A stretch of DNA of 64,000 bases from Nodularia sphaerocarpa UHCC 0038. GTDB lineage: Bacteria; Cyanobacteriota; Cyanobacteriia; Cyanobacteriales; Nostocaceae. This document shows positions 1 through 9,114 of the stretch, one piece after another. The stretch covers positions 748,356 through 812,355 of the forward strand of contig NZ_CP060140.1 of NCBI RefSeq assembly GCF_022376295.1, written 5' to 3'. Position 1 is the first letter of the stretch. Every line of letters begins with the position of its first letter. The notes under the pieces were generated by a model. That model had not been told where the DNA came from and searched no databases. It saw only the letters and a list, made by a program, of their open reading frames with translations. The position numbers and the translations under genes are program-made.

Positions 1-99
1 TACAAAGGTTTTGTGTTTTTTGCCGAATCTTTAGACAAATTAGACTTTGCTAGCAATATTGAAGTGATTTACGCTCAAAATCTCCGCACTGATATTTAA
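1..99 (+). CDS. C-terminal end of an unidentified protein (partial)
   Basis: The first reading frame is open from base 1 to a TAA at 97-99, giving 32 residues that end in ...AQNLRTDI. The gene begins outside the window. It is followed by a perfect palindrome and then a hairpin with a T-run, as expected at a gene end. The fragment is too short to assign to a family. That it is a real gene end is inferred from the uninterrupted frame at the window edge and the terminator-like structure behind it. Confidence 0.45.
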   Translation, partial: YKGFVFFAESLDKLDFASNIEVIYAQNLRTDI

Positions 100-127
100 C
101 TGCAAAAGACACCTGGTGAGAAAGAAT

Positions 128-155
128 GTAGAGACGTTCCATGGAACGTCTCTAC
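128..155. repeat. Perfect 28-bp palindrome
   Basis: The arm GTAGAGACGTTCCA is followed immediately by its exact reverse complement. Short palindromes of this kind (GTAGAGACGT...ACGTCTCTAC) are scattered in large numbers between genes of Nostoc-type genomes. It lies between two convergent genes. Confidence 0.8.
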
Positions 156-204
156 AAGGGTTACAGATAACGAATATTTTATTTCATCAGATTTCTCAAA
201 GATT

Positions 205-227
205 AGCCCACGCAGGTGGGCTTTTTG
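205..227. terminator. Hairpin terminator between convergent genes
   Basis: Stem AGCCCAC / GTGGGCT with loop GCAG, followed on the plus strand by TTTTTGT. It sits between the unknown plus-strand gene ending at 99 and crtR, which ends at 245 on the minus strand. It resembles the first hairpin of the repeat around the transposase at 58 kb (AACCCGC GTAG GCGGGTT), so it may be a decayed copy of that element. Confidence 0.55.
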
Positions 228-244
228 TCAGGTTTGGAGTATTT

Positions 245-1135
245 CTATTCGTGATGACGATGAAATCTAATTCCTACAAAGATGTCATACACAAATTCCC
301 AAAAGTCTTTTTTCTGCAATAACCCAGATGTCTGAGGACTACCCTTTTCATCCAATAACGGCTTCATGGCGTAATAAGCAGGCTGGTAATTATACCAAGG
401 AATCGAAGGCCATAAATGATGGATGAGGTGGTAATTCTGTCCCAAAATCAGGATATTTAACAGTTTACCAGGATAGACGCGGGCATTTTTCCAGCGATCG
501 CGCTCTGCAAACGGACGATGTGGTAAATAATCAAAAAATAATCCCAATGCTATCCCCACCAAAAAAGCCGGAATAAACCAAAAATTCAGAATGTAACCTA
601 AAAAGTGATATTGAATGGAAATATAAAAAATTGTTACAACAATTAACCTGCTGACGAACCATTCCAATAGTTCATACTTGCGCCATAATCGCCGTTGAAA
701 GAAAAACACCTCATGGTACAAAAAGCGTACCGCAATCAACCACAACGGACCTCCTGTCGAGACGTAATGATCTGGGTCGTTTTTGGGATCATTGACGTGG
801 GAGTGATGCTGTAAATGCACCCGTGTAAATACTGGATAAGCAAAAGCTAATATCAAAGCGCTACCATGCCCTAACATGGCATTAATCACGCGGTTGCGAT
901 GGGCAGATTGGTGACAAGCATCGTGAATCACAGTGCCAGCACAATGTAAAGCAAGAGTGTTAATAGTAAAACACAACCAGTCTGGCCATTGCCATAGCCA
1001 GTAACCGAAGTTAGACAACACTAACATTGTTACCGTGGATAAAAACAGCAACAGTGTTGGATTAAAATCACCAGGAGGCGCTAAAAATTCCTTGGGGGGG
1101 ATTTTCAGTGACTTCTGTGCCTCCAATGTGAGCAT
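245..1135 (-). CDS. crtR: Beta-carotene hydroxylase
   Basis: Membrane di-iron hydroxylase of the fatty-acid-desaturase superfamily, which adds hydroxyl groups to beta-carotene rings (zeaxanthin synthesis) in cyanobacterial membranes. Three histidine boxes are visible: HDACHQSAH near residue 71, HLQHHSHVN near 107 and HLIHHLWP near 237. Hydrophobic stretches lie between them. The conserved run DPDHYVSTGGPLWLIAVRF is typical of CrtR and not of acyl-lipid desaturases. A TTG six bases upstream is in frame, but ATG at 1135 has AGGAG seven bases before it and gives the usual N-terminus MLTLEA (296 aa). The gene is transcribed divergently from pyk. Confidence 0.9.
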   Translation of the reverse strand: MLTLEAQKSLKIPPKEFLAPPGDFNPTLLLFLSTVTMLVLSNFGYWLWQWPDWLCFTINTLALHCAGTVIHDACHQSAHRNRVINAMLGHGSALILAFAYPVFTRVHLQHHSHVNDPKNDPDHYVSTGGPLWLIAVRFLYHEVFFFQRRLWRKYELLEWFVSRLIVVTIFYISIQYHFLGYILNFWFIPAFLVGIALGLFFDYLPHRPFAERDRWKNARVYPGKLLNILILGQNYHLIHHLWPSIPWYNYQPAYYAMKPLLDEKGSPQTSGLLQKKDFWEFVYDIFVGIRFHRHHE

Positions 1136-1567
1136 TTGCAACTCCTTTCTTGATCAAACATTACAAATATACGATAAAGATGAGCCGATAATAAACTTTT
1201 GTAAGCTTTTATTTAGCAATATTTAACTTTATCTTTGCGGAAGAGTAGATGAATAGCGCTATGATTCCAGACGAGAGATAAGTTTTTGCCAATCAGTAGA
1301 ATGTGCTAGGCAACCACCAAAAAGGTGATAAAAAAAATTCTCTCAAAAGCAGGATGTAACCAAGTTTGGTGTACGATATCTACTCTATCTCACAACACTT
1401 GGGAAATGTTAAGCAGGGGAAAATAAATAATTGCGGCTCAAAGTTACTCTCACACCCCCATTCATCCTCTGCCTGTCTGGTTATGGATATAGCAGTGACT
1501 GAAAAAGAAACGCCCCTTAACTTAGTATGAATCTCTATATAGAGATAGCCCCCTAGAATCAGCCCCT
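1136..1567. other. Intergenic region between crtR and pyk
   Basis: 432 bases between divergent genes. It holds the crtR Shine-Dalgarno sequence (AGGAG, next to the start) and a 14-bp palindrome at 1532-1545 close to the pyk start. I see no convincing open frame, RNA gene or repeat in the rest. It should contain both promoters, but I could not place -10/-35 boxes with confidence. Confidence 0.5.
1532..1545. promoter_or_regulatory. Perfect palindrome just upstream of pyk
   Basis: TCTCTATATAGAGA is its own reverse complement and ends 22 bases before the pyk start codon. No Shine-Dalgarno is evident before that ATG, so the palindrome may overlap the promoter or the leader. Operator function is inference only. 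Confidence 0.3.
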
Positions 1568-3337
1568 ATGCAATTAAGAGACTCTCTACGCCGGACAAAA
1601 ATTGTTGCTACAATTGGCCCTGCTACTAGCAGCCCAGAAATGCTGAAGGCGATTATTGAAGCGGGTGCAACCACACTGCGGCTCAATTTCTCCCACGGTA
1701 CTCATGCCGACCATCAGCGTAGTATTCGCTTAATTCGGCAAACTGCCTTTGAATTAAATCAGCCAGTAGCAATTCTCCAAGACTTGCAAGGGCCGAAAAT
1801 TCGCTTAGGTAAGTTTGAAAATGGGTCGATAATTTTAGCAAAAGGCGATCGCTTCACCTTGACAAATCGCCCAGTTATCGGTTCACAAGAAATTAGCTGT
1901 ATTACCTACGATCATTTAGCAGAAGAAGTGCCTGTAGGTGCAAAAATTCTCCTTGATGATGGACGAGTAGAAATGCTCGTAGAAGAAATTAATCGTGAAA
2001 AAGGCGATTTACACTGTTCTGTCACAGTCCCTGGTAAGTTGTCTAACAACAAAGGTGTAAACTTTCCCGGTGTTTACCTGTCAATCAAGGCCATGACCGA
2101 CAAAGACCGCGAGGATCTGATGTTTGGTCTAGACCAAGGTGTAGACTGGGTAGCGCTTTCCTTTGTCCGCAACCCCCAGGACATGATCGAAATTAAAGAG
2201 CTAATTTCTAGCACCGGCAAGCACGTCCCAGTAATTGCCAAAATTGAAAAACATGAAGCCATTGAACAAATGGAAGAAGTTCTAGCTTTATGTGATGGCG
2301 TAATGGTTGCTAGAGGTGACTTAGGTGTAGAACTCCCGGCGGAAGATGTCCCTGTACTGCAAAAGCGGCTAATTGCTGCCGCCAATCGCTTAGGGATTCC
2401 CATCATCACCGCTACCCAAATGTTAGACAGCATGGTGAGTAACCCCCGTCCCACTCGTGCGGAAGTCTCAGACGTAGCCAATGCCATTTTAGATGGCACG
2501 GATGCCGTGATGCTATCGAATGAAACTGCTGTGGGTGACTTTCCCGTGGAAGCAGTAGCAACAATGGCACGTATTGCCGAACGCATGGAACAGGAAGAGG
2601 TACTGCATCCAGTAGTCCGCCCCAAGCGCGATGACCGGCGTTCTATTCCCAACGCCATTAGTCAAGCTGTGGGACAAATTGCTGAACAATTGGGCGCAGC
2701 AGCAATTATGACTCTGACGCAAACAGGGGCTACAGCCCGTAATGTCTCTAAATTCCGTCCCCATACACCTATTTTGGCTGTGACACCCCATGTAAATGTG
2801 GCACGACAGTTACAGATGGTTTGGGGAGTTAAACCCTTATTAGTGCTGGGTTTACCTTCCACTGGACAGACATTTCAAGCGGCTATCAATGTGGCGCAAG
2901 AGCGTAATTACCTGACTGAGGGTGATTTGGTGGTGATGACTGCTGGGACACTCCAAGGAGTTTCCGGCTCAACGGATTTGGTCAAGGTTGAAGTTGTCAC
3001 AGCCGTTTTAGGTCAGGGTATTGGTTTGGGACAAGGTTCTGTCACGGGTCGCGCTAGGGTGGCTCACACTGCTATGGATGTGAGTAATTTTAATCCTGGA
3101 GATATCTTGGTAGCACCCCGCACCGATGCCGATTTTGTCGAGGCGATTCGCAAAGCGGCGGGGATTATTACTGAAGATGATAGTCTCACCAGTCACGCCG
3201 CAGTCATTGCTTTACGTCTGGGTGTACCTGTGATTGTGGGTGTGAAAACAGCAACTTCAGTGATTCGGGATGGAGCAATTCTGACTTTGGATCTGCAACG
3301 GGGTTTGGTTTACTCTGGGGCGGTGGGAACTCCTTAA
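1568..3337 (+). CDS. pyk: Pyruvate kinase with C-terminal PEP-utiliser domain
   Basis: Converts phosphoenolpyruvate and ADP to pyruvate and ATP, the last step of glycolysis. The N-terminus RRTKIVATIGPATSS, the substrate-loop sequence DLQGPKIRLG, the catalytic signature VIAKIEKHEA and the nucleotide-site motif MVARGDLGVELP are all present. At 589 aa it is about 120 residues longer than enterobacterial enzymes. The extra C-terminal part carries TSHAAV near residue 541 and GVPVIVG, the mobile domain of PEP synthase and PPDK, as in cyanobacterial and Bacillus-type pyruvate kinases. It is a stand-alone gene preceded by a palindrome at 1532. Confidence 0.95.
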   Translation: MQLRDSLRRTKIVATIGPATSSPEMLKAIIEAGATTLRLNFSHGTHADHQRSIRLIRQTAFELNQPVAILQDLQGPKIRLGKFENGSIILAKGDRFTLTNRPVIGSQEISCITYDHLAEEVPVGAKILLDDGRVEMLVEEINREKGDLHCSVTVPGKLSNNKGVNFPGVYLSIKAMTDKDREDLMFGLDQGVDWVALSFVRNPQDMIEIKELISSTGKHVPVIAKIEKHEAIEQMEEVLALCDGVMVARGDLGVELPAEDVPVLQKRLIAAANRLGIPIITATQMLDSMVSNPRPTRAEVSDVANAILDGTDAVMLSNETAVGDFPVEAVATMARIAERMEQEEVLHPVVRPKRDDRRSIPNAISQAVGQIAEQLGAAAIMTLTQTGATARNVSKFRPHTPILAVTPHVNVARQLQMVWGVKPLLVLGLPSTGQTFQAAINVAQERNYLTEGDLVVMTAGTLQGVSGSTDLVKVEVVTAVLGQGIGLGQGSVTGRARVAHTAMDVSNFNPGDILVAPRTDADFVEAIRKAAGIITEDDSLTSHAAVIALRLGVPVIVGVKTATSVIRDGAILTLDLQRGLVYSGAVGTP

Positions 3338-3364
3338 TTCGTAATTAAGAATTGCTGGAAACAT

Positions 3365-3952
3365 CTACTCTGGTTGATTTGAAAATTTAACTCTCTCGTA
3401 AATCTGGCGATGGGGAATTTGGCAATTTGCGGCGGCTAAAGTTAAAGTTCCGTCTTGATTGTCAGATTCTCTTAACAGCCAGTTACCTTCTGGAGTTTTG
3501 CTAAACTGCTCAATATGAATTTGATATTGGTCAATTAAGATATATTCTTGGAGTTCGGGAATGGAACGGTAATAAGTGAATTTGTCGCCTCTATCTCTAC
3601 TACTGGTAGATTTAGAAAGTACCTCAAAAATTATGCTCGGATTTAACACTGTATCAGTGCGCCCCTCTGCAAAAATAGCTTCATCTTTGATGATCAGAAT
3701 ATCAGGATATGTGTATTCTCGGTAATGAGGAATCCATAGGCGTAAGTCGCTCAGGAAGACTTCATAAGGTTGTTCTTGCAAGCTTAATTCTAAAAGTCTG
3801 CTCAGGTTGCGGATAATTCGGTTGTGATTAATCGAGCCTCCAGCCATTGGTAAAATTTCTCCATTACGGTATTCGCTGCGGTATTCAGCAGTTTCTTCCT
3901 GTGCTAGGTATTCTTCTATAGAATATTGCCGGGGCGGAGTTTGCACAACCAT
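3365..3952 (-). CDS. Uma2-family (DUF820) protein
   Basis: A 195-aa member of the Uma2/DUF820 family, greatly expanded in cyanobacteria and predicted to have a PD-(D/E)XK nuclease fold. Visible features are the N-terminal YSIEEYLAQEE and the segment YPDILIIKDE, which carries the fold's Asp. A later stretch, IIFEVLSKST, carries the Glu followed by a Ser-Thr-rich turn where most members have EVLSPST. Cellular function is not established for the family. It is convergent with pyk, with only 27 bases between stops, and a second member lies at 18084. Confidence 0.8.
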   Translation of the reverse strand: MVVQTPPRQYSIEEYLAQEETAEYRSEYRNGEILPMAGGSINHNRIIRNLSRLLELSLQEQPYEVFLSDLRLWIPHYREYTYPDILIIKDEAIFAEGRTDTVLNPSIIFEVLSKSTSSRDRGDKFTYYRSIPELQEYILIDQYQIHIEQFSKTPEGNWLLRESDNQDGTLTLAAANCQIPHRQIYERVKFSNQPE

Positions 3953-3998
3953 AGGATTTCTTGGTAAGGTTTTGGGAAAGATAACTTTAGGCTAACAT

Positions 3999-5102
3999 TC
4001 ATAAATAGCGTGATAAAACTTCGGACGTAGCCAGTCCGGTTTTTTCCCAACTGAATTGATTGGCTCTATTTATACCTAGGCTGGAGAGGTGCGATCGCAC
4101 TGCCATATCTTCAGCTATCATTTGCATAGCCTCGGTAATTTCTGCTAGAATATAGGGATTGATTAAAATCGCTGCTGACCCTGCAACTTCTGGGAGGGAG
4201 GAAAGATTAGAGGTAATTACCGGAGTTCCACAAGCCATTGCTTCGAGAACCGGGAAACCAAAGCCTTCCCACAGACTGGGAAAAACCAGAGCGATCGCAC
4301 CATGAATAATCTTTGGTAATTCGTTATAAGATACATAATTGAGAAACTTTACTAACTGAGTTATTCCCAGTTCTGCAACCTGTCCTTTTAAGGCTGGAGT
4401 ATAACGCTGATCGATGGGACCAGCTAACCATAATTCATATTCTTCCCTATTTCGTAGCGCCGCAAAAGCCGCTATCAGTCGATGTAAATTTTTATAGGGA
4501 TCGTGTCGTCCCAAATAGAGAAAATAACGCTGATTTTCTGCCCGTTTTTCTCTCATCGGGCGAAAATGTTGGCAATTATAAGCCAAAGGAATCGGCGTAA
4601 TTTTGCTGGCGGAAACTTGGTAAAAATCGATTATATCCTGCGCTGTGGCTTGGGAATTGCAGATAATGTGTTGCGCTTGTTTGAGGACTTGGGGAATGTA
4701 GTAACGATGGTAAGGTGTTAACGGCGACAAGCGTTTAGGAAAGCGCAAAGGTATTAAGTCGTGAGACATCACCACAAAACGACAGTTACTATTAAGAGGC
4801 GCTTCGGGTAACGGGGAAAATAACAGTTTTGATTTGAGGTTTTTATAGATTTGCGGTAGTTGAAACTGTGTCCACAATAAGCGGCGCAAATGCCCTTTTG
4901 TCCCTTGAGCGGGAGTCAGATTATCACGAAGCGGATAGCATTTAAATTCCGAGGATTTTTGTGATGTTAATAAAGTAGGTTCAAGAGATTTTAAATAAGG
5001 AAAAATATTTTGAGCATAGTTACTAATACCTGTGGGTTGAGGTAAGAGAATGGATAAGTTAATAATTAATTGATGAGAGCTAGAATTATCGGATATATTC
5101 AT
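3999..5102 (-). CDS. Family 4 glycosyltransferase (GT-B)
   Basis: Transfers a sugar from a nucleotide-sugar to a growing glycan. A 367-aa GT-B protein: the N-terminal half carries LLPQPTGISNYAQNI (acceptor-side glycine loop). The C-terminal half carries YLGRHDPYKNLHRLI and the nucleotide-sugar motif EGFGFPVLEAMACGTPVI, typical of mannosyl- and rhamnosyl-transferases of GT4. It is the last gene of the minus-strand polysaccharide cluster, 94 bases after gmd. GDP-linked sugars made by the neighbouring gmd product are a plausible donor, but that is inference. Confidence 0.85.
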   Translation of the reverse strand: MNISDNSSSHQLIINLSILLPQPTGISNYAQNIFPYLKSLEPTLLTSQKSSEFKCYPLRDNLTPAQGTKGHLRRLLWTQFQLPQIYKNLKSKLLFSPLPEAPLNSNCRFVVMSHDLIPLRFPKRLSPLTPYHRYYIPQVLKQAQHIICNSQATAQDIIDFYQVSASKITPIPLAYNCQHFRPMREKRAENQRYFLYLGRHDPYKNLHRLIAAFAALRNREEYELWLAGPIDQRYTPALKGQVAELGITQLVKFLNYVSYNELPKIIHGAIALVFPSLWEGFGFPVLEAMACGTPVITSNLSSLPEVAGSAAILINPYILAEITEAMQMIAEDMAVRSHLSSLGINRANQFSWEKTGLATSEVLSRYL

Positions 5103-5196
5103 TAAATAACTTTTAATCTTGCTTTTATATTTCTTGACAAGTCAAATAATTTTGCTCTTTCACTACCTTGATTAATTGAATTTTAGATTAAATTCT

Positions 5197-6192
5197 TTAA
5201 ACTATCTCAGCGCGCAATTTTTTGAGGTCATAATCAACCATTAACTCAACCATTTGCTCAAAAGTATGTTGAGGTTGCCAACCTAACTCAGTTTTAATTT
5301 TATCAATAGAACCAACTAACTGCACTGGTTCATCAGGACGGTAAAATGTAGGGTCAACTGCAACATAATCTTGCCAATTTAGACCAACATAATTGAAAGC
5401 ACATTCAACGAGTTCTTTGACCGAATGAGTTTCACCACTGGCAATAATATAATCTTCGGGTTGCTCTTGTTGTAACATCAGCCACATAGCATAAACAGCA
5501 TCTTTGGCATAGCACCAATCACGACGAGCCTCTAAATTACCTAATTTTAATTCATTTGCCAAACCGAGTTTAATTTGGGCTGCGGCGTGGGTGATTTTAC
5601 GAAATACAAACTCCGTCCCACGTCGGGGCGATTCATGAGTGTAGGTAATACCACAGCAGCAGTAGAGGTCATATTTTTGCCGGTAGTTAACAGTCATCCA
5701 ATGGGCGTAAGCTTTAGCAACACCGTAGGGGTTACGGGGACGAAAAGCGGTGCGTTCACTTTGGGGTGATTCGTCTGGTTGACCAAAAACTTCACTACTA
5801 GAAGCTTGATAAAATCTTGCATCGGATTTACAGCGACGAATTGATTCTAAGAGACGGGAAACACCGAGGGCTGTGTATTCTGCGGTGAGAGAGGGTTGAG
5901 TCCAAGAAAGGGGGACGTAGCTTTGAGAGGCGAGGTTATAGATTTCATCTGGTTGTGAGTCTGTAATTACGTCCATTAAGGAACATTGATCGAGGAGATC
6001 ACCTGATACTATTTGAACTTCGCCGGAAAGGTGGCTAATACGTTCTAAGTTGCTGGTGCTGGAACGGCGGACTAGTCCGAATACTTCGTAACCTTTGGTG
6101 AGGAGAATTTCGGCGAGATAGGAACCGTCTTGTCCGGTTAGTCCAGTAATTAGGGCTTTTTTAGTCACAGTGATAATTTTGCTATTAAACAA
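5197..6192 (-). CDS. gmd: GDP-mannose 4,6-dehydratase
   Basis: Converts GDP-mannose to GDP-4-keto-6-deoxymannose, precursor of fucose, D-rhamnose and perosamine. Extended short-chain dehydrogenase with NADP motif ITGLTGQDGSYLAE at the N-terminus, RRSSTSNLERI (NADP phosphate contact) and catalytic YGVAK. HESPRRGTEFVFRKIT is a Gmd signature, and RRDWCYAKDAVYAMW follows. The start is uncertain: TTG at 6192 or GTG at 6168, as no ATG precedes the glycine motif. At 331 aa it is slightly short for the family (about 345-370). No reductase that would finish a GDP-deoxysugar is present in the window. Confidence 0.9.
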   Translation of the reverse strand: MFNSKIITVTKKALITGLTGQDGSYLAEILLTKGYEVFGLVRRSSTSNLERISHLSGEVQIVSGDLLDQCSLMDVITDSQPDEIYNLASQSYVPLSWTQPSLTAEYTALGVSRLLESIRRCKSDARFYQASSSEVFGQPDESPQSERTAFRPRNPYGVAKAYAHWMTVNYRQKYDLYCCCGITYTHESPRRGTEFVFRKITHAAAQIKLGLANELKLGNLEARRDWCYAKDAVYAMWLMLQQEQPEDYIIASGETHSVKELVECAFNYVGLNWQDYVAVDPTFYRPDEPVQLVGSIDKIKTELGWQPQHTFEQMVELMVDYDLKKLRAEIV

Positions 6193-6296
6193 CTAATTTA
6201 AATGAATTGTAGATGCGATCGCCCGCTAACTGCCAATATAAAATCAGGTAAAGGGGAGTTTTTCCTGCTTTGACTTTTGACGAAAGCGGAGCGCTA

Positions 6297-7151
6297 CTAG
6301 TTTCTGGGAGTTAGACATCGCCGCAAATACATTAACACCCCCTGAATTTTTCCTAGTGATACTTGAGGTTTGATAGCAATCAAAACAAAAGCGTACACAA
6401 TCAGCCTAGTTAATCTGATTATTAGTATTGCTAAATTTGTATATTTTTCTAATGTAATTAAATAGCTGTATGTACTATATTTAATTTTGAGAAAAATATT
6501 TCTATTAGTAATTGACGATGGTTGATGAATCACACTAAACTGATTCGTTACAGCAATTAAATGTCCTTGATTAGCGTAGCGTTGACAAAAATCAAAATCT
6601 TCATAATATAGAAAGTAAACCGGGTCAAATAAAGGAGCTTCCGAAAAATTCCGTAAATTAATCATTAAACTACAGCCGGAAACCCAGTCACAAATAACAT
6701 AGGGTTTATCTGTGTCTGTTAACAAGTCTTGATCAATAATTGCACCGATGCTAGGAAGAAAGCGACCACCTGCAAACCAAACTTCACCTTGAGGTGTATA
6801 AATAATAGTCCCAACAATTGATAAATCTGAATGAGAATCAAAAAAAATATTAACTTCTGCTAAAGAATTTTTTTGCAAATAAGCATCAGGATTAATTATC
6901 CAAATAATTGCTTGTTGATCTTCATTGAAAATATATTCAATTCCTAAGTTGCAAGCATTACCAAAGCCTATATTACCTTCAGCATGAATAATCTGCACAG
7001 ATTGACCTTCAAGCTGATTAATATCAGTATCTTCAGGAGAATTATTAATGATTAAAACTTTGTAAGCAATATTTTGGTCTGTGGGGAATGAATTGATTAA
7101 TTTAGTTAACAGATTTGTAGAATAATAGTTAACTGTTAAAAAGTAAATCAT
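6297..7151 (-). CDS. Family 2 glycosyltransferase, rhamnosyltransferase-like
   Basis: A 284-aa GT-A fold enzyme. It starts directly with the strand MIYFLTVNYYST and shows LIINNSPED, HAEGNIGFGNACNLGI and IINPDA, the metal-binding DXD equivalent in WbbL-type rhamnosyltransferases. The conserved acceptor-site segment YYEDFDFCQRY follows. A hydrophobic C-terminal stretch (about residues 240-262) suggests membrane contact. Its ATG overlaps the rfbA stop in an ATGA, so the two are translationally coupled. With dTDP-rhamnose genes immediately upstream, a rhamnosyltransferase role is likely. Confidence 0.8.
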   Translation of the reverse strand: MIYFLTVNYYSTNLLTKLINSFPTDQNIAYKVLIINNSPEDTDINQLEGQSVQIIHAEGNIGFGNACNLGIEYIFNEDQQAIIWIINPDAYLQKNSLAEVNIFFDSHSDLSIVGTIIYTPQGEVWFAGGRFLPSIGAIIDQDLLTDTDKPYVICDWVSGCSLMINLRNFSEAPLFDPVYFLYYEDFDFCQRYANQGHLIAVTNQFSVIHQPSSITNRNIFLKIKYSTYSYLITLEKYTNLAILIIRLTRLIVYAFVLIAIKPQVSLGKIQGVLMYLRRCLTPRN

Positions 7152-8224
7152 GTCAGTTCAATTTGACAATCATCCCCAATCAAAAACCGTAAAGCTTTAG
7201 GACGACGGGGTGCAACAGTCAATTGTGCGCGTTGTCCAATTACACTATCAATAATACGCTGATTAATTCCCACAATTTTCGCACCTTCTAAAACTACACT
7301 ATGTTCTAAATCAGTATCAATAAGCTTTGTATGATTCGCAATGCTAGTGTAAGGACCAATGAAGCAGTTTTCTAAATAACAATCATTGCCAATCACCACT
7401 GGCCCGCGAATTGTACAATTAATAATTTGGGAATTAGTACCAATTTCCACTCGCCCAATAATTTGACTATTACTATCAACTTCGCCTAAATTTGACGTTT
7501 TCAAACAAGTATCAAGAATCAAACGGTTAGCTTCTAGTAAATCATCTTTTTTACCAGTGTCTAGCCACCAACCATCAAGTTTACAAGCTACAACTTGTTT
7601 TTGCTGGTTGATTAAACATTGAATAGCATCGGTAATTTCTAACTCCCCTCTTTTTGAAGGTTGGATACGAGAAATGGCATCATGAATAATCTGGGAAAAG
7701 AAATAAACTCCTACTAATGCTAAATTTGATGGGGGAACTTTGGGTTTTTCAATTAATTCTAATACTCGCCCTGTTTCGTCTACCTTAGCCACACCAAAAG
7801 CGCTTGGATTCACAACTTCACGTAGTAGAATTAAGGCATCTGGTTGTTGTTGGATAAATTCTTGGAGAAAATAACTTAAGTCACCTTGTTGAATCAGGTT
7901 ATCACCCAAGTACATCACAAAAGGCGAATCTCCTAAAAAGGAACGGGCAACTGTCACCGCATGAGCTAATCCGGCTGGCTCGTCTTGTAAAATATAGGTG
8001 ATGTTAGCGCCAAAAACTGTGCCATCTCCGGTTTTATTTTGAACTTCTGCTCCCGTTTCTGGGCTGATAATAATCCCAATATCGGTAATTCCAGCCGCAA
8101 CCATTTCTTCAATTCCATACCACAAAATTGGTTTATTGGCAACGGGGACGAGTTGTTTTGCGCCTGTATAAGTGAGTGGGCGTAGACGTGTACCTTTACC
8201 GCCGGAGAGAATCAGTGCTTTCAT
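7148..8224 (-). CDS. rfbA: Glucose-1-phosphate thymidylyltransferase, long form
   Basis: Makes dTDP-glucose from dTTP and glucose-1-phosphate, the first step to dTDP-rhamnose. The nucleotide-binding start MKALILSGGKGTRLRPLTYTGAKQLVPVANKP is at the N-terminus, followed by YLGDNLIQ and LIEKPKVPPSN. It has about 358 residues, with hexapeptide-like repeats after residue 245 (left-handed beta-helix), as in StrD/long RmlA enzymes rather than the 290-aa enterobacterial form. The frame stays open upstream to 8323, but that would add 33 residues overlapping rfbD. ATG at 8224 gives the canonical start, five bases after the rfbD stop. Confidence 0.9.
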   Translation of the reverse strand: MKALILSGGKGTRLRPLTYTGAKQLVPVANKPILWYGIEEMVAAGITDIGIIISPETGAEVQNKTGDGTVFGANITYILQDEPAGLAHAVTVARSFLGDSPFVMYLGDNLIQQGDLSYFLQEFIQQQPDALILLREVVNPSAFGVAKVDETGRVLELIEKPKVPPSNLALVGVYFFSQIIHDAISRIQPSKRGELEITDAIQCLINQQKQVVACKLDGWWLDTGKKDDLLEANRLILDTCLKTSNLGEVDSNSQIIGRVEIGTNSQIINCTIRGPVVIGNDCYLENCFIGPYTSIANHTKLIDTDLEHSVVLEGAKIVGINQRIIDSVIGQRAQLTVAPRRPKALRFLIGDDCQIELT

Positions 8225-8229
8225 GATAA

Positions 8230-9114
8230 TTATGATTTGGAGAGCCAGTCTTTGAGCATTAGCCTCAGTCTTTGTCGCCAATGGGGGGGATAAGTTCCTA
8301 GAACTTGTGATATTTTCCCACAAGCCAGGACAGGATAGGCTGGACGACGGGCTAAGGTGGGATATTCGGCGGTGGTGATGGGGATAACTTTGGGTGGTGT
8401 GAGGGGAAAACCAAGTTGTTGGGCTTCTTCAAAAATCGCCACTGCAAAGTCGTACCAGCTAATCACGCCACTATTGGTATAGTGGTAAATGCCAGCTATT
8501 TCTGGTGTTAACTGGGGTATAATGTGGGCGATCGCATCAGCAATATCTTGCGCCCAAGTGGGACTACCAATTTGATCTGTAACTACACCAATTTCTGAGC
8601 GTTCTTTACCCAGTCGCAGCATGGTTTTGACAAAGTTACCTTTACCATAAGTTCCGTAAACCCAAGCTGTGCGAAGAATAATATGATGGGAATGAGTTTG
8701 CTCAATTGCTATTTCTCCCGCTCGTTTGGTTTTACCGTAAACGCCTAAAGGGTTGGTTTTATCACTTTCTTGATATGGATGAGTTTGCTGTCCATCAAAT
8801 ACGTAATCTGTGGAAAAATGAATTAGGAAAGAACCCAGTTTTTGGCTTTCTTCGGCGATAATTTGCGGGGCTGTAGTATTGATGGCGGTAGCTAGTTCGG
8901 GTTCTGTTTCGGCTTTGTCTACAGCAGTGTAAGCGGCGGCGTTAATGATTATTTGTGGTTGGATTTCTCTGATGATTTGACGCAGGTTATCGGGTTGAGT
9001 CAGGTCAATTTTGGGGCGCGCCAGTGAGATGATTTGGTGTTTGGGTGAAAGGATTTTTTCGAGTTCTTGTCCTACTTGACCGTTACTACCCAGTAGTAAG
9101 ATTGATTCATTCAT
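8230..9114 (-). CDS. rfbD: dTDP-4-dehydrorhamnose reductase
   Basis: Last step of dTDP-L-rhamnose synthesis, NAD(P)H-dependent reduction of dTDP-4-keto-rhamnose. The 294-aa SDR protein has the dinucleotide motif LLGSNGQVGQEL, the segment IINAAAYTAVDKAE, STDYVFDG and catalytic YGKTKRAGE, all typical of RmlD. Its start overlaps the end of rfbC by eight bases, and rfbA begins five bases after its stop, so rfbC-rfbD-rfbA-GT2 form one tightly packed unit. The dehydratase gene rfbB, needed for the second step, is not in the window. Confidence 0.93.
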   Translation of the reverse strand: MNESILLLGSNGQVGQELEKILSPKHQIISLARPKIDLTQPDNLRQIIREIQPQIIINAAAYTAVDKAETEPELATAINTTAPQIIAEESQKLGSFLIHFSTDYVFDGQQTHPYQESDKTNPLGVYGKTKRAGEIAIEQTHSHHIILRTAWVYGTYGKGNFVKTMLRLGKERSEIGVVTDQIGSPTWAQDIADAIAHIIPQLTPEIAGIYHYTNSGVISWYDFAVAIFEEAQQLGFPLTPPKVIPITTAEYPTLARRPAYPVLACGKISQVLGTYPPHWRQRLRLMLKDWLSKS

